A program made the translations under genes and the position numbers. From Pseudomonadota bacterium (GTDB taxonomy: Bacteria > Pseudomonadota > Gammaproteobacteria > Steroidobacterales > Steroidobacteraceae), in contig JAJZDW010000002.1 of the NCBI GenBank assembly GCA_021851405.1, positions 1,382 to 65,381 of the forward strand: 64,000 nucleotides of DNA, written 5' to 3'. Of the stretch, positions 18,430 through 29,389 are shown piece by piece. How positions within the stretch are numbered: the first letter of the stretch is position 1; each line of letters opens with the position of its first letter. The notes beneath the pieces are model-generated. The model saw only the letters and a list, made by a program, of their open reading frames with translations. It searched no databases and was not told the DNA's origin.

Positions 18430-18948
18430 ATGAAATCGGTGCAAAAGGGCTTCACTCTCATCGAGTTGATGATCGTCATTGCGATCATCGGCATCTTGGC
18501 GGCCATCGCCATCCCCGCTTACCAGAACTACACCATCCGCGCGCAGGTCACTGAGGGCTCCTCGTTGATCGGCGGCCTCGAGACTGCGTTCGATGAGTGC
18601 TATGCAGATCACGGCACCGCGGCGGCACCCTGCGCGACGAACAATGATCTCGGAATTAACAACACGATTTCCGGCACGTACGTCAGCAGTGTTGCATTTA
18701 CGGCTCCGGGGCAGATTACGGTCACTTATGGACCGAATTCGAACTCCAACATCGTCAACGCTACCGTAATCTGGTCGGCGTACTCGTCTGCTAACGGAGA
18801 TATTACTTGGGTGTGCAATGACGCGACTTCGGCTCAGGCAGCGCTCGAGGGTCCGCCGCCACTTCAGCTTGTCAACGGCGGCACGGCTGCTGCGAATGGC
18901 TCGGTTTACACGACCAATCCGGCCTATCTTCCTAACATCTGCGATTGA
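18430..18948 (+). CDS. pilA: Type IV major pilin PilA
   Basis: 172 residues. A short leader MKSVQKG is cleaved before Phe8 in the class III signal GFTLIEL, with Glu at +5 of the mature protein; the hydrophobic N-terminal helix (IELMIVIAIIGILAAIAIP) follows. The globular part has four Cys, the last pair (WVCND and PNICD) probably forming the C-terminal disulfide loop. The rest is rich in Thr, Asn, Ser and Gly. AGAGGAGA lies eight bases before the ATG. Its DNA is less GC-rich than the neighbours, as often seen in variable pilin genes. Read from the RpoN promoter and closed by a strong terminator. Confidence 0.95.
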   Translation: MKSVQKGFTLIELMIVIAIIGILAAIAIPAYQNYTIRAQVTEGSSLIGGLETAFDECYADHGTAAAPCATNNDLGINNTISGTYVSSVAFTAPGQITVTYGPNSNSNIVNATVIWSAYSSANGDITWVCNDATSAQAALEGPPPLQLVNGGTAAANGSVYTTNPAYLPNICD

Positions 18949-18972
18949 TTCAGTGTCAGACTAATGACCCTC

Positions 18973-19007
18973 AAGAAGCCCCCGCCCTCGCGGGGGCTTC
19001 TTCTTTT
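18973..19007 (+). terminator. Rho-independent terminator of pilA
   Basis: Perfect 13-base arms AAGAAGCCCCCGC and GCGGGGGCTTCTT around the loop CCTC, followed by CTTTT. It separates highly expressed pilA from pilB and suggests pilBCD have their own promoter or rely on read-through. Confidence 0.92.
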
Positions 19008-19131
19008 GGGAGCCCAGTCACGGTGAGGGAAATTGGTCTGTGCGAGGATCGGGCACAGATTTGACAATTGCCGGCCCCGCCGGCTTCGGTACACTTGAGC
19101 CCCGCGGATCGACTCGGACCACCGTAAGTCC

Positions 19132-20874
19132 ATGAATGACAACGTCTCTGCAGCGCTTGGAGGCGCACGCACCGGGCTCGGCGGCCTGCCGCAGCGCCTC
19201 GTCCAGGACGGAGTCGTCGACGAGGCCACTGTTCTGGAGGCCCTGAACACCTCGCGCGAGCGAAAAATATCGCTCGTGACCCAGCTCGTGGAGATCGGCG
19301 CTGCTCAGGCGCGCGACATCGCGGTCGCGGCCTCGAATGAATTCGGCGTCCCGGTGTTCGACCTCGATGCCATCAGCCCCGACCTGGACACGATCAAGCT
19401 GGTCAGCGACAAGCTGCTGGCCAAGCACCGGGTGCTGCCGCTCTACCGCCGCGGCAAGAAGCTCTTTCTCGGCGTCGCCGATCCGACCCACCTGCATGCC
19501 ATCGATGAGATCAAGTTCCAGACCAGCCTCAGCATCGAGGTGGTCATCGTCGATGATGACAAGCTGCAGGCCGCGCTCGACAAAGCCATCGAGCAGGCCG
19601 GCAGCCAGATCGACTCCCTCGGCACCGAGGGGGACGTCGATCTCGAGGGCCTGGACGTCAGCGGGGGCGACCAGGAAGCGGAGGATCGCGGCGCCCGCGA
19701 CGACATCGAAGACGCCCCGATCGTCCGCTTCGTGAACAAGGTGATGCTGGACGCGATTCGCCGCGGTGCGTCGGACATCCACTTCGAGCCCTACGAGAAG
19801 ACCTACCGGGTGCGTTTTCGCATGGACGGCGTGTTGAAGGAAATGGCACAGCCCCCGGTCCAGCTCGGCGGCAAGCTGGCCGCCCGACTGAAGGTCATGG
19901 CGCGGCTCGACATCGCCGAGCGGCGGGTGCCCCAGGACGGGCGCATCAAGATGAAGCTGTCCAAAACCCGGGCCATCGATTTTCGTGTCAGCACCTGCCC
20001 GACGCTGTTCGGCGAGAAGGTGGTGATGCGTATTCTCGACCCGTCGCAGGCGATGCTCGGCATCGACTCCCTCGGCTACGAGCCGTTCCAGCGCGTGCTC
20101 TACGAGGAATTCCTGGCGAAGCCCCAGGGCATGATCCTGGTCACCGGCCCGACCGGCAGCGGCAAGACGGTCTCGCTGTACACGGGCCTGAATATCCTCA
20201 ATCAAGAAGGCACGAACATCTCCACCTGCGAGGACCCGGCGGAAATCAACCTGCCCGGGGTCAACCAGGTCAACATCAACCCGAAGGTCGGCTTGACCTT
20301 TGCGGCCGCCATGCGCGCCTTCCTGCGCCAGGACCCTGACGTCATCATGGTCGGTGAGATCCGCGACCTCGAGACTGCGGAAATCGCCATCAAGGCGGCC
20401 CAGACCGGCCACTTGGTGCTCTCGACATTGCACACCAATGATGCGCAGCAGACCCTGACGCGACTGGTGGACATGGGCGTCAAGCCCTACGCGATCGCCA
20501 CCTCCATCAGCCTGATCATCGCGCAACGGCTGGCCCGCAAGCTGTGCAATCAGTGCAAGCAACCGCTCGACATTCCGGCCGAAGCGCTTCTGAAGGAAGG
20601 CTTCAGCGAAGAGGATGCACGTGGCGGTATGAAGATTTTCGGACCCGTCGGTTGCTCGAATTGCACCGACGGCTACAAAGGCCGCACGGGCCTCTATCAA
20701 GTCATGCCGCTCACCAATGCCATTGCGCGCATCATTCTTGCTGGCGGCAGCGCCGTCGAGATCGGCGATGAGGCGGCGCGCGAGGGCATCTGGGATCTGC
20801 GCCGGGCGGGCCTCGAGAAGGTCAAATCCGGCCTCACCAGTCTCGAAGAAGTCAACAGCGTCACCATCGACTGA
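19132..20874 (+). CDS. pilB: Type IV pilus extension ATPase PilB
   Basis: Cytoplasmic hexameric motor that powers pilin polymerisation. 580 residues. The N-terminal GspE/MshEN-like domain (GLPQRLVQDGVVDEATVLEAL) is followed by the ATPase domain with Walker A GPTGSGKT (about 338-345), an Asp-box region EDPAEINLPGVNQVNINPKVGLTF, Walker B DPDVIMVGEIRD and the His-box GHLVLSTLHTNDA. A Cys4 zinc site is present (CNQC and CSNC). First gene of pilB-pilC-pilD. Confidence 0.97.
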   Translation: MNDNVSAALGGARTGLGGLPQRLVQDGVVDEATVLEALNTSRERKISLVTQLVEIGAAQARDIAVAASNEFGVPVFDLDAISPDLDTIKLVSDKLLAKHRVLPLYRRGKKLFLGVADPTHLHAIDEIKFQTSLSIEVVIVDDDKLQAALDKAIEQAGSQIDSLGTEGDVDLEGLDVSGGDQEAEDRGARDDIEDAPIVRFVNKVMLDAIRRGASDIHFEPYEKTYRVRFRMDGVLKEMAQPPVQLGGKLAARLKVMARLDIAERRVPQDGRIKMKLSKTRAIDFRVSTCPTLFGEKVVMRILDPSQAMLGIDSLGYEPFQRVLYEEFLAKPQGMILVTGPTGSGKTVSLYTGLNILNQEGTNISTCEDPAEINLPGVNQVNINPKVGLTFAAAMRAFLRQDPDVIMVGEIRDLETAEIAIKAAQTGHLVLSTLHTNDAQQTLTRLVDMGVKPYAIATSISLIIAQRLARKLCNQCKQPLDIPAEALLKEGFSEEDARGGMKIFGPVGCSNCTDGYKGRTGLYQVMPLTNAIARIILAGGSAVEIGDEAAREGIWDLRRAGLEKVKSGLTSLEEVNSVTID

Positions 20875-20891
20875 CGTAGGACGGCCCACCC

Positions 20892-22127
20892 ATGCCCCCG
20901 GCACTCTCTGCGACCGCCAAGAGCTCGAAACCCGACGTCCCCTTCCTGTGGGAAGGGCGCGACAAACGCGGCCAGCGCATCAAGGGCAACACCATGGCCC
21001 CCGACGAGGCCTCGGTCCGCGCGGACCTGCGCCGCCAGGGGATTGCCCCCTCGCGGGTGCGCCGCAAACGCGAGAGCCTGAGGGGCGGCAGGGTCAATGC
21101 CGCGGACATCTCGGTGTTCAGCCGCCAGCTCGCCACGATGCTCATCGCCGGCATTCCCATGGTGCAGTCGTTCGAGATCGTCGCGAGCGGCGTCGACAAG
21201 CCCTCGCTGCGCAATCTCGTCCTCGCGATCAAGACGGACATCGAGTCGGGCACCTCGTTGTACGAGTCGCTGGCGAGGCACCCGCTCTATTTCGACGATC
21301 TGTTCGTGAACCTGGTGCGCGCCGGGGAGCAGGCGGGCGCGCTCGACACGCTGCTCGACAAGATCGCGACCTACAAGGAAAAATCGGAAGCGACCAAGAA
21401 GAAGGTCAAGAAGGCGCTGTTCTACCCTGCGGCCGTCTTGATCGTCGCCGGCATCGTCACCACCGTGCTGATGATTTTCGTGATTCCGGAGTTCCAGAAG
21501 CTGTTCAAGGGATTCGGCGCGAACCTGCCGGCCTTCACGATGTTCGTCATCAACATCTCCAACGCCCTGCGCCGGCACGGCATCTGGATCGCGCTCGTGA
21601 TCGGTGCGGCGGGGTGGACTTTCATGTATTTCCAGAAGCGCTCGCGCAAGATGCGCGAAGTGCTCGACCGGATGTCGCTGAAAATTCCGATCATCGGACC
21701 GATCCTGAACAAAGCGGCGATCGCCCGCTACGCCCGTACGCTCTCGACGATGTTCGCCGCCGGTGTACCCCTCGTGGAAGCCCTCGAGTCGGTGGCGGGG
21801 GCGACGGGCAACATCGTCTACGAGAACGCCGTCCTGAAGATGCGCGATGAGGTCGCGACCGGCCAGCGCCTGCAGCGCGCCATGCAGTCGCAGGGCGTGT
21901 TCCCGAACATGGTGGTGCAGATGATCGCGGTCGGCGAGGAATCCGGCTCGCTCGATGAAATGGCGGCCAAGGTCGCCGTGTTCTACGAGGCGGAAGTGGA
22001 CAACGCGGTGGACTCCATGTCGAGCCTGCTCGAGCCGCTGATCATGGTGATCCTCGGGGTGATCGTCGGCGGCCTGGTCATCGCGATGTACCTGCCCATT
22101 TTCCAGCTCGGCAACGTCGTGGGTTGA
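20892..22127 (+). CDS. pilC: Type IV pilus inner membrane platform protein PilC
   Basis: 411 residues with two GspF/T2SSF domains, each with the family pattern (SRQLATMLIAGIPMVQSFEI; ARTLSTMFAAGVPLVEALESV), and three hydrophobic segments (about residues 170-200, 220-245 and 375-405). It anchors the extension and retraction motors at the base of the pilus. The ATG is 17 bases after pilB and the stop precedes the pilD GTG by one base, so the genes are tightly coupled. Confidence 0.97.
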   Translation: MPPALSATAKSSKPDVPFLWEGRDKRGQRIKGNTMAPDEASVRADLRRQGIAPSRVRRKRESLRGGRVNAADISVFSRQLATMLIAGIPMVQSFEIVASGVDKPSLRNLVLAIKTDIESGTSLYESLARHPLYFDDLFVNLVRAGEQAGALDTLLDKIATYKEKSEATKKKVKKALFYPAAVLIVAGIVTTVLMIFVIPEFQKLFKGFGANLPAFTMFVINISNALRRHGIWIALVIGAAGWTFMYFQKRSRKMREVLDRMSLKIPIIGPILNKAAIARYARTLSTMFAAGVPLVEALESVAGATGNIVYENAVLKMRDEVATGQRLQRAMQSQGVFPNMVVQMIAVGEESGSLDEMAAKVAVFYEAEVDNAVDSMSSLLEPLIMVILGVIVGGLVIAMYLPIFQLGNVVG

Positions 22128-22128
22128 C

Positions 22129-23028
22129 GTGTCGCTGACTGCACTGCTCGCTGCGTCGCCCGCGTTCTTCACCGCCACCTGCGGGGTGCTGGGGCTGGTG
22201 ATCGGCAGTTTTCTGAACGTGGTCATTCACCGCGTGCCGATCATGTTGGAGCGGCGCTGGCGCGCGGAATGCGCGGAGCTCACCGCCGAGGCGCCGACGC
22301 AGGCTGCCGGCACTGCGGGACCCTACAACCTGGTCGTGCCGCGCTCATGCTGTCCGGCGTGCCAGGCGCCGATCGGCGCCTGGCACAACATTCCGGTGCT
22401 GAGCTATCTGTGGCTGCGCGGCCGGTGTGCCAGCTGCTCGGCACGCATCAGCCCGCGTTATCCGCTCGTGGAGATGTTGACGGCAGGACTGTCGGCGCTG
22501 GTGGCCTGGAAATTCGGGTTCGGCTGGCCGACGCTGGCGGCGCTCGTGCTCACCTGGTTCCTGGTGGCGCTCGCGGCCATCGACATCGACCGCCAACTGC
22601 TGCCGGACTCCCTCACCCTGCCGCTGATGTGGATCGGTTTGCTGCTCAGCCTGCTCGCTCCGGCGCCCAGCGGCCTGCCCGTGCCGGTCGATCCGCGTGC
22701 GGCGCTCATCGGCGCTGCGGCCGGCTATCTCAGTCTCTGGGGCATCTATCACCTGTTCCGTGCGCTCACCGCGAAGGAAGGCATGGGCTACGGGGATTTC
22801 AAATTGCTGGCCGCGCTCGGCGCCTGGCTCGGCTGGCAGATGTTGTTACCGACGGTGATCATTGCGTCGGCGGTGGGCGCGGTCGTGGGGATCGTGCTCA
22901 TCGTGGCGCGCGGGCGCAGCAGCAGCGTGCCGATTCCGTTCGGACCGTTCCTCGCCGCCGGCGGCTGGCTGATGCTGATGTACGGACATCAGATGGTTCG
23001 GCTCTACCTGGGGCTCTTTCCAGGCTGA
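22129..23028 (+). CDS. pilD: Prepilin leader peptidase/N-methyltransferase PilD
   Basis: Inner membrane aspartyl protease that cleaves and N-methylates PilA and pseudopilins. 299 residues. The cytoplasmic Cys4 loop shows CCPAC and CASC, between a first membrane helix with GLVIGSFLNVVIHR and later helices. The two catalytic Asp are in AAIDIDRQLLPD and GMGYGDFKL. It starts with GTG at 22129, one base after pilC. The coaE gene follows as in many gammaproteobacteria. Confidence 0.96.
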   Translation: MSLTALLAASPAFFTATCGVLGLVIGSFLNVVIHRVPIMLERRWRAECAELTAEAPTQAAGTAGPYNLVVPRSCCPACQAPIGAWHNIPVLSYLWLRGRCASCSARISPRYPLVEMLTAGLSALVAWKFGFGWPTLAALVLTWFLVALAAIDIDRQLLPDSLTLPLMWIGLLLSLLAPAPSGLPVPVDPRAALIGAAAGYLSLWGIYHLFRALTAKEGMGYGDFKLLAALGAWLGWQMLLPTVIIASAVGAVVGIVLIVARGRSSSVPIPFGPFLAAGGWLMLMYGHQMVRLYLGLFPG

Positions 23029-23068
23029 TCGCCCCCGCTCGGCGCAAATTCGCGCTAGAATTCGCGGC

Positions 23069-23680
23069 TTGGGCACGAAAATCATTCGAATCGGTCTGAC
23101 CGGCGGCATCGCCAGCGGGAAATCCACCGTGGCGGAGCTGTTCCGCACGCGCGCGATTCCCATCATCGATACCGACCAGATCGCACGCGAGGTGGTCGAG
23201 CCGGGGCAGCCCCCGCTCGAGCGGCTGGTGGAGCGCTTCGGTACGGGCATCCTCACCCCGGACGGTCATCTCGACCGCCCCCGGCTGCGCGAGATCGTGT
23301 TCTCCGATCCGATGGCGCGCACCGACCTCGAGGCGCTGACGCACCCGGCCATCGGCACGGTCGTGGAGTCGCTCGCGGCCGCGGCGGGCGGGCCTTACCA
23401 GATCCTGGTCATTCCGCTCCTCGTCGAGAAGGGACTCGCGGGGCGCGTCGACCGCGTGCTGGTGGTGGACTGCCCGGAGGAGTTGCAGCTGCAGCGCCTG
23501 CAGCAGCGCGACGGCTCGACGCTCGAGCAGGCGCGCGCGATGCTCAGCGCGCAGACCTCGCGCGCCACGCGGCTGAAGGCCGCCCACGACGTCATTCACA
23601 ACGAGTCGGATCTGGCGGCATTGCGCGAACAGGTCGCGTCGCTGCATCAACGCTACCTGGAGCTGGCTGAGAAATCGTGA
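23069..23680 (+). CDS. coaE: Dephospho-CoA kinase
   Basis: Last step of coenzyme A synthesis, phosphorylating the ribose 3'-OH of dephospho-CoA. 203 residues with P-loop GLTGGIASGKST at the N-terminus, the substrate motif IDTDQIAREVVEPGQP, and RD...LEQARAMLSAQ. It starts with TTG at 23069; no ATG or GTG lies upstream of the P-loop in frame and the ribosome site is weak. pilD-coaE-zapD-yacG is a conserved order. Confidence 0.94.
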   Translation: MGTKIIRIGLTGGIASGKSTVAELFRTRAIPIIDTDQIAREVVEPGQPPLERLVERFGTGILTPDGHLDRPRLREIVFSDPMARTDLEALTHPAIGTVVESLAAAAGGPYQILVIPLLVEKGLAGRVDRVLVVDCPEELQLQRLQQRDGSTLEQARAMLSAQTSRATRLKAAHDVIHNESDLAALREQVASLHQRYLELAEKS

Positions 23681-23747
23681 CCGGACGTGTCACGTCGCGC
23701 CTTGCGGACATTTACGCAACACACGCTCGTCACGCACAATAGCTGCC

Positions 23748-24599
23748 ATGACCACCGAGACCGCTGAAGTCGCAGCCCCAGCCCCTGCTGCGTCCCCCGC
23801 CCCGAGCAGCCCCCGGCCCGTGACCACCCACAGCGGCCGCGTGCTGGTGTTCGAGCAGCCCCTGAACGAGCGGATGCGCACCTTCCTGCGCCTGGACTTT
23901 CTCTACAACCAGGCGCTCTATCACAACGAGACCGGCAGCCAGTGGGGCAGCCGCGCCGCGATGACGAGCCTGATCGACATCCTGGCGGTGATCTCGCGCA
24001 GCGATCTGCGCTCGGATGCGCTGAAGGAGATCGAACGCCAGCTGCAGCTGCTCGGGGAGTACCAGGCCCGGGCCGGCGTCGATACGCAGCGGCTGACGAC
24101 GTTCATCACCAATCTGGGCCGGCTGCGCGCCGATCTGATGAGTGCCGGCGTCGCCTGCCAGCAGCCACTGCGCGACTCGGAGTTCTTGAACGCCATCAAG
24201 CATCGCAGCAGCATTCCGGGCGGGACGTGCGAGTTCGACCTGCCGGATTACCTGTACTGGCTGAACGAGCCGGACGAGCTGCGCATGCAGGCCTTCAACC
24301 AGTGGCTCACCCTGCTGCGCCCGCTGTGCGATGCGGTCGCGGAGCTGCTGTGGCTGACGCGCCAGTTCGGCCGCACCCGCCAGGAATGCGCGCGCGGCGG
24401 CACGTTCACCATCACCTTCGACCGGGACAATCCGCTGCAGCTGCTGCGCATCCTGCTGCCGGCCTCGAGCGGCCTGTATCCGGAAGTGAGCGGCAGCCAC
24501 CACCGCTGCAGTCTGCGGTTTCTCAGCTGGAATGGGCTCTCGCAGCGGGCCACGCAGTGCACTGAGGACGTGCCGTTCCAGCTGGCCACCTGCGCGTAA
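23748..24599 (+). CDS. zapD: Cell division protein ZapD
   Basis: Cytoplasmic protein that cross-links FtsZ filaments. 283 residues of the ZapD/YacF/DUF1342 family: [22 protein letters not shown], then [17 protein letters not shown] in the middle and [13 protein letters not shown] near the end. The first 30 residues are a Pro/Ala-rich extension beyond the usual start, so a later start is possible but no ATG is available there. Followed after a few bases by yacG. Confidence 0.95.
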   Translation: MTTETAEVAAPAPAASPAPSSPRPVTTHSGRVLVFEQPLNERMRTFLRLDFLYNQALYHNETGSQWGSRAAMTSLIDILAVISRSDLRSDALKEIERQLQLLGEYQARAGVDTQRLTTFITNLGRLRADLMSAGVACQQPLRDSEFLNAIKHRSSIPGGTCEFDLPDYLYWLNEPDELRMQAFNQWLTLLRPLCDAVAELLWLTRQFGRTRQECARGGTFTITFDRDNPLQLLRILLPASSGLYPEVSGSHHRCSLRFLSWNGLSQRATQCTEDVPFQLATCA

Positions 24600-24607
24600 G
24601 CGACACG

Positions 24608-24793
24608 ATGCAGATCCAATGCCCCACCTGTGGTCGCCGGCTGGAGTGGAGCGAGGCGCCCCTACGTCCGTTCTGCAGCGAGCGCTGCCGGCTGATCGAT
24701 CTGGGCGGATGGCTCAGCGAGCGCAATGCCATCCCGGGCGAGGCCGTCGAGCCGGGCCCGGACGGTCTGCCCGAGCCCGAACACGACGCCTGA
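24608..24793 (+). CDS. yacG: DNA gyrase inhibitor YacG (zinc-binding)
   Basis: 61 residues. The Cys4 zinc site (CPTC near the start and CSERC) and [18 protein letters not shown] are family hallmarks. The E. coli protein binds GyrB and blocks DNA binding by gyrase. The C-terminal tail is acidic. Its TGA stop abuts the stop of the convergent gene, forming TGATCA. Confidence 0.93.
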   Translation: MQIQCPTCGRRLEWSEAPLRPFCSERCRLIDLGGWLSERNAIPGEAVEPGPDGLPEPEHDA

Positions 24794-25186
24794 TCAGCGC
24801 AGTTTGATCTTGCCGCCGCCGGGGATGCCACCCGGACCGCCGCCGGCGACATCCGGCACCACGATGCGCGAGGCGGACTCGCGACGCATTTCGCGGGCCT
24901 CTTCGATGGCCTGCTCGATCGCCGCGCGGACCCCGTCGGAGAAGTTCGCGAGCGCCTCCGGGAGCGTCGCGCCCGGCAGCTCGAACGAGAGCGGCAGCAC
25001 ACCGGCGGGCGTCAGCAGCTGCGTCTGGCCGGAGAACTGCACGGCGCGGGACGGATCCGGCGCGCCCTCGACCGTCACGGGCGTCAGCCGCCGCAGCGTG
25101 CCGGCGCGCCGGTCGGTGAAGATTTCTTCGCGGTAGAGATTGGCCGCGTCCAGTTCGATTTCAGGGATGTCGTTCGGGTCGGCCAT
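24794..25186 (-). CDS. Conserved hypothetical cytoplasmic protein
   Basis: 130 residues, no signal peptide. It begins MADPNDIPEIELDAANLYREEIFTDRR, followed by TLRRLTPVTVEGAPDPSR and LPLSFELPGATLPEALANFSDGVRAAIEQ; the tail is Gly/Pro-rich and ends GGKIKLR. I recall similar unnamed proteins in beta- and gammaproteobacteria, but no domain with a known function. The start overlaps the end of mutT by 26 bases, suggesting coupled translation in secA-mutT-this gene. Function unknown. Confidence 0.8.
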   Translation of the reverse strand: MADPNDIPEIELDAANLYREEIFTDRRAGTLRRLTPVTVEGAPDPSRAVQFSGQTQLLTPAGVLPLSFELPGATLPEALANFSDGVRAAIEQAIEEAREMRRESASRIVVPDVAGGGPGGIPGGGKIKLR

Positions 25187-25604
25187 CGAGGCCCTCGCAA
25201 GCGGTGGGTGACCCCAGCCATTCTACCAGCGCCGTGACAAAAGGACGGTCCGCCGCGAGCAGATCCGCGCCGGCGAGCTCCGCGGCGCTCACCCAGCGCA
25301 CCGCCTGGCCCTCCAGTCCGCGCGGCTCGCCGCGATACTGCGCGACGATCCACAGCGACAGCTCCACGATGCGCTCCTCGTACTCGTGCGTGAGGCGCAT
25401 CCACGGCGAGCCGCTGCACATCTCGATACCGAGCTCCTCGGCGAGTTCGCGGGCGAGCGCGGTCGCTTCGCTCTCCCCGGGATCGAGCTTGCCGCCGGGA
25501 AACTCCCATTGACCCGCCAGGGGCTTGCCGGCGGGCCGCTCGGCGATGAGCACCCGGCGGTCCCGGTCGATCAGCGCCGCGGCCACCACGCGGACCACGT
25601 TCAC
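25161..25604 (-). CDS. mutT: MutT-type 8-oxo-dGTP diphosphatase (Nudix)
   Basis: 147 residues. The Nudix box GX5EX7REUXEEXGU is complete at residues 38-60 (GKLDPGESE...RELAEELGI). The surrounding WEFPGG and the length match MutT, which cleanses 8-oxo-dGTP from the nucleotide pool. GTG at 25604, seven bases after the secA stop, is the best start; GTG at 25598 is an alternative. secA-mutT adjacency is conserved in enterobacteria and pseudomonads. Confidence 0.92.
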   Translation of the reverse strand: MNVVRVVAAALIDRDRRVLIAERPAGKPLAGQWEFPGGKLDPGESEATALARELAEELGIEMCSGSPWMRLTHEYEERIVELSLWIVAQYRGEPRGLEGQAVRWVSAAELAGADLLAADRPFVTALVEWLGSPTACEGLDGRPERHP

Positions 25605-25611
25605 GGGCCGC

Positions 25612-28377
<2,766 letters not shown>

Positions 28378-28662
28378 CTTAACGATCCTGATTCGCTATC
28401 GGTGGGCGGACGCCGCTTTGGGAGAAGCGCCGCGGCGGAACCGGTTATTGTACGCAATCAGGCCCTTGGCTCCTATGGGGGGGCGGAGTGCGCAGGGGCA
28501 TCGCGGCGAGTCCTCTGGGCCCTCCTGCGGCTTCTCGGGCTCTGCCTCCCTGCGGCGTGCTTGGCGATGCCTGTGGCGAACGGGCTCACGTCCCCGGGGG
28601 CGCCCGCTTGAGCGCTCCAGCATGATGGTGCGATTTCTCAGATTGAGCCATTGCAAATATCA
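28378..28662. other. Intergenic region between secA and hicAB
   Basis: About 300 bases without a gene. The secA side should hold its promoter; TACAAT on the minus strand (28452-28447) is a possible -10 but has no good -35. A plus-strand open frame continuing from within secA is a shadow. The sequence becomes abruptly AT-rich after about 28620, where the hicAB module begins. Confidence 0.4.
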
Positions 28663-28691
28663 TTGTCGATATATCTTTCATGATATATAAT
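28663..28691 (+). promoter_or_regulatory. hicAB promoter with overlapping operator-like repeat
   Basis: TTGTCG (28663-28668), a 17-base spacer and a perfect -10 TATAAT (28686-28691). The spacer and -10 carry two near-copies of the self-complementary octamer GATATATC (28668-28675 and 28682-28689, the second ending in A), a likely site for the HicB HTH. Transcription would start at or next to the GTG of hicA at 28699. Confidence 0.7.
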
Positions 28692-28698
28692 ATCCGCT

Positions 28699-28884
28699 GT
28701 GAATGGCAAGCAGATCATCAAGACGCTGGAGCAGAGTGGCTTCAGGGTCATTCGCGTGAGTGGCAGCCATCACATTCTGTTCAATGGTGAGCGCAAGGTG
28801 ACGGTCCCAGTTCACGGCGCCACCGATGTGAAGATCGGCACGCTGAAGAGCATCGAGAAACAGGCCGGAGTGAAACTGAAGTGA
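28699..28884 (+). CDS. hicA: HicA toxin (mRNA interferase)
   Basis: 61 residues with the double-stranded-RNA-binding-like HicA fold: GKQIIKTLEQSGFRVIRVSGSHHILF, with the catalytic His24 in GSHH, and the ending IGTLKSIEKQAGV. It starts with GTG at 28699 and lacks a Shine-Dalgarno sequence; the promoter position suggests a leaderless message. It overlaps hicB by four bases (GTGA). Toxin-first order is normal for HicAB. Confidence 0.92.
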   Translation: MNGKQIIKTLEQSGFRVIRVSGSHHILFNGERKVTVPVHGATDVKIGTLKSIEKQAGVKLK

Positions 28885-29306
28885 GCACCATGATCCGTTA
28901 TGCCGCCGTGCTGGCACCCCAGCCGGAAGGCGGATTTACCGTGACGTTTCCGGACGTTCCCGAAGCCATCACCGAGGGCGATGACCGTGACGCTGCCCTG
29001 TTCAATGCAGCCGAAGTGCTGACGCTTTGCCTGGAGCAGCGGATGGAGGATGGAGAGGCTGCTCCCGCCGCAACCAAGGTCAAAGGTGGGGAATGGATCG
29101 AACCCGCAGCTTCGGTGCAAGCCGCGCTGCTCATGAGACACGCGCGTGAGGCTCAGGGAAAGTCCTTGGCCGACCTGGCGCGGGCCTTGGATACCTCCTG
29201 GCCTGCGGCCCAGCGCTTAGAACAGCCAGGGAGCAATCCGACGCTTAGGCAATTGGAGCGGGCCGCGGCGGCGCTTGGAAAGCGACTGGTCGTCGGGCTG
29301 GGCTGA
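28881..29306 (+). CDS. hicB: HicB antitoxin with C-terminal HTH
   Basis: 141 residues. The N-terminal HicB fold (YAAVLAPQPEGGFTVTFPDVPEAITEGDDRDAAL) would bind the toxin. The C-terminal part from about residue 84 is an XRE-type helix-turn-helix (KSLADLARALDTSWPAAQRLEQPGSNPTLRQLERAAAALG) for DNA binding. It starts with GTG at 28881 in the overlap; ATG at 28890 is possible. The pair separates secA from the M23 peptidase gene, which are neighbours in pseudomonads. Confidence 0.92.
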   Translation: MSTMIRYAAVLAPQPEGGFTVTFPDVPEAITEGDDRDAALFNAAEVLTLCLEQRMEDGEAAPAATKVKGGEWIEPAASVQAALLMRHAREAQGKSLADLARALDTSWPAAQRLEQPGSNPTLRQLERAAAALGKRLVVGLG

Positions 29307-29370
29307 GCCGCAAATCTCGAACGGAACCGCTACCGCCCGCGCCGCACATCAAGCGCATCCGGACCCGCAG

Positions 29371-29389
29371 AGGGCCGCTCAGCGGCCCT
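29371..29389. repeat. Hairpin at the convergent hicB / M23 peptidase junction
   Basis: AGGGCCGC and GCGGCCCT form 8-base arms around TCA, which is the reverse complement of the peptidase stop codon. No T-run follows on either strand. It may still weakly end convergent transcripts. Confidence 0.35.
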
